The notes below the pieces were generated by a model. That model was not told the DNA's origin and searched no databases. It saw only the letters and a program-made list of their open reading frames with translations. DNA of 7,958 nucleotides from Vulcanimicrobiota bacterium. Its GTDB lineage: Bacteria; Vulcanimicrobiota; Vulcanimicrobiia; Eremiobacterales; Eremiobacteraceae. Below are positions 6,203 to 7,958 of the stretch, in pieces. Both the position numbers and the translations under genes were made by a program. The first letter of the stretch is position 1. The number at the start of each line of letters is the position of its first letter. Where the stretch lies: NCBI GenBank assembly GCA_019232725.1, contig JAFANK010000068.1, positions 1-7,958 on the forward strand. Direction: 5' to 3'.

Positions 6203-7958
6203 TTAGAACGAGTACTCGAGCTGCGTTCGGCTATATTTGAATTCGAAGGGATTGAACGTCTGCGTGCGGTCGGCGTAACGCTGGCGAACCGAAAATCCTT
6301 TGTATGGCCCGCTGCGCACCGGATTGAAGAAATACTGCACGTCGAAATTGAACTCCGCGCGAGAGTCACCGTTGCCCACGCCGCCCGATGTTCCGGGCAG
6401 CGAATAGTTATACCAGGCTTGTGACATGATAGCGCGCAGACGATGATTGTCGCTCTGCCACGTGAGCGCGACTTTTTCGCTGCTTCCCGGTAAATGCGTG
6501 TCGGCCAACCCCTGGGTGATCTGCGTGGTGTACAGCGTGTCGGTCGCATAGCTATCCGTGTACGGCGACGCGATGCCGCCGCCATAACAGGCGACGTCAC
6601 CCGGCGGTAACCCCTTGACCGTCGCATCCGTCACGCCACCGAATATTCCGCCTATGCCAGCTCCTTTGGGGGATGAAGCGCTGCCGCACAGCTTGGCGTT
6701 CACGATGTACGTCGTGGCGGGCGATCCGTCATAGGCAGCGGTGAAATTGAGATTGTGGTAGATCGTAGCGCCGATGATGCCGCCGGCGGTGTAATCGTGC
6801 ACGGTGCCGACAAGTGACGTCCCGGTGTTGTTCTCGGCCAGGAACTGTGCGCCGACGTACGGGTTGAACGGCGAGTGCTGATCGAAATTCCACTGCCCGG
6901 TGAGCCAGGTCATCGTCGAGATGTCATACACCTCGTACCAATAGGCGCTCGCCGAGATGCCGGATGACGACGACCGATAGGACGTCCAGAACTGCAGGAA
7001 CCCTTGGCTCTTTTGCAGCTTGTTGCACGGGTCGCCTGGTACGGTGAATGTGCCGCTCACGCCCTGCACCGGTCCCTTGCCGGTGTTAAACGCGGTGTTG
7101 CAGCTGGTCAGCAACGTGTTCGCATTGAACGCCGAGGTGACACGGCTGCGGAAGCGCACCATGTATATGCCGCCAACCTGCCAGTTCGGGGAAATATTGC
7201 CGTCCAGCAGCGTGCCTTGGAAGGACGCTGGATCAATTCGAGAGTCGGATGTGTGTGCCCACGGCGACATCACGTTCGTGAGTTCCATCTTGCCGATCTG
7301 GCCGAACACGCCTGTCGTATGGTACTGAAGATAGGCCTCGCCGAACAAATTCGTGGAATACCCCGGTAACGTGTTATCGACAAGCGGGTTATAGCCGATG
7401 TTGTTGAGCGGTCCAGGCCAGTTCGCGCCAAACGGGTACGCCCCGAAATACGTGGCGCCGATGACCCACGGCGAATAGGGGATGTTGATCTGGCCGTGCA
7501 GGGTTCCCCCTGAGTTGAACGCGACAGCATCGGGCGTACCCTTGACCGAACACGTCAAGCACGAGTTGCCATTGGTACGTCCGAAATAGAATGCGCGGAT
7601 GTCGCCAGCATACGTGAACCAGGGCGGCGGAATCGTGACGTTCGATCCCATCGCGACCACGGCGGTGTCTGACTGCGGCGTCAGCTTCAAAACGATATTC
7701 TGATTCATGCTTTCGCCGACAGCGATGCCGTTGGTCTGCGCTGTGCCGTAGTTTTGCAGATCCGTGATCAGGATGTATGTACCGGGCACGAGCTTGGTCA
7801 AGGCAAAGCTGCCGTCATCGCGCGACATCGTATGGGTCTGCATCGGTCCGCTGGCCGTGATCAAGACGCCCGACAAGGCCGCGCCGCTTTGCGCGTCGAC
7901 GACCTTGCCGCTGATCTTACCGCCGGCCGCGAGTGCCCCGCTGACAGTCGTGAGAACC
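6203..7958 (-). CDS. OprD-like outer-membrane porin with N-terminal carboxypeptidase-regulatory-like domain (5' end off window)
   Basis: The frame is open to the right edge; 584 residues are visible and the start is missing. The first visible residues (VLTTVSGALAAGG) look like the end of a signal peptide. Residues about 13-91 form a carboxypeptidase-regulatory-like beta-sandwich: ISGKVVDAQSGAALSGVLIT, DDGSFALTKLVPGTY, then VGESMNQNIVLKL. From about 115 to the end it is a beta-barrel with alternating aromatic strands. GKMELTNVMSPWAHTSDSRI (222-241) with FQGTLL recalls the OprD-family G.....P......R..P..F.G segment; NPYVGAQFLAEN (365-376), TAAYD (406-410) and DVQYFFNPVRSGPYKGFSVR (539-558) resemble later OprD strands. 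The C-terminus ends EYSF, the aromatic ending recognised by the BAM complex. Six cysteines (133, 136, 286, 311, 424, 457) lie in putative loops. It would allow passive uptake across the outer membrane, and it lies directly upstream of the pst permeases. The substrate is unknown; the porin call is inferred from pattern, not a search. Confidence 0.72.
   Translation of the reverse strand, partial: VLTTVSGALAAGGKISGKVVDAQSGAALSGVLITASGPMQTHTMSRDDGSFALTKLVPGTYILITDLQNYGTAQTNGIAVGESMNQNIVLKLTPQSDTAVVAMGSNVTIPPPWFTYAGDIRAFYFGRTNGNSCLTCSVKGTPDAVAFNSGGTLHGQINIPYSPWVIGATYFGAYPFGANWPGPLNNIGYNPLVDNTLPGYSTNLFGEAYLQYHTTGVFGQIGKMELTNVMSPWAHTSDSRIDPASFQGTLLDGNISPNWQVGGIYMVRFRSRVTSAFNANTLLTSCNTAFNTGKGPVQGVSGTFTVPGDPCNKLQKSQGFLQFWTSYRSSSSGISASAYWYEVYDISTMTWLTGQWNFDQHSPFNPYVGAQFLAENNTGTSLVGTVHDYTAGGIIGATIYHNLNFTAAYDGSPATTYIVNAKLCGSASSPKGAGIGGIFGGVTDATVKGLPPGDVACYGGGIASPYTDSYATDTLYTTQITQGLADTHLPGSSEKVALTWQSDNHRLRAIMSQAWYNYSLPGTSGGVGNGDSRAEFNFDVQYFFNPVRSGPYKGFSVRQRYADRTQTFNPFEFKYSRTQLEYSF

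Noticed and set aside
6112..6627. Long N-terminal extension of PstC into the porin gene
   Set aside because: The translation is Arg/Ser-rich, out of frame with the well-supported porin and has no membrane character; the permease begins at about 6111.
1..7958. CRISPR arrays, tRNA/rRNA genes, insertion sequences, attachment sites
   Set aside because: No regularly spaced direct repeats, transposase motifs, terminal inverted repeats or tRNA-like cloverleaf were seen when reading both strands.

Overview
The window is a GC-rich stretch from a Gram-negative (outer-membrane) bacterium. It carries a complete run of six genes on the minus strand, one IclR-type regulator on the plus strand, and the first codons of a TldD/PmbA-type gene leaving by the left edge. 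The outer-membrane barrel ends in an aromatic residue and begins with a carboxypeptidase-regulatory-like domain. Together with the actinobacterial-looking cystathionine beta-synthase, this would fit an environmental lineage such as Candidatus Eremiobacterota (WPS-2), but that placement is a low-confidence inference from gene style, not a measured phylogeny.

Left part (1-1142): a minus-strand gene begins at a TTG (position 140) behind a strong ribosome binding site and encodes the N-terminus of a TldD/PmbA protease-like protein. A 47-codon reading frame (273-130, minus) with its own strong ribosome binding site overlaps that start and may be a small coupled protein. Divergent from these, an IclR regulator runs rightward to 1142.

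Central and right part (1139-7958), all minus strand, read right to left: an OprD-like outer-membrane porin with an N-terminal carboxypeptidase-regulatory-like domain (5' end off the window); a 91-base gap with a strong hairpin; the permeases PstC and PstA and the ATPase PstB, with overlapping start and stop codons; then cystathionine beta-synthase 28 bases later; and a cystathionine gamma-lyase/synthase 3 bases after that. The last gene meets the IclR gene tail to tail, sharing a TTAA that gives TAA on both strands.

Read as one unit, the cluster would bring a solute across the outer membrane (porin) and the inner membrane (Pst-type ABC importer) and convert homocysteine plus serine to cystathionine and then cysteine (reverse transsulfuration). 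No PstS binding protein or PhoU is seen; they may lie beyond the right edge or elsewhere. The most notable observation is that the PstB protein is full length and keeps its Walker A motif, but has substitutions at the Q-loop glutamine, the LSGGQ signature, the catalytic glutamate and the switch histidine all at once. Either the importer runs on unusual ATPase chemistry, or this subunit is regulatory, pairs with another ATPase, or is drifting.
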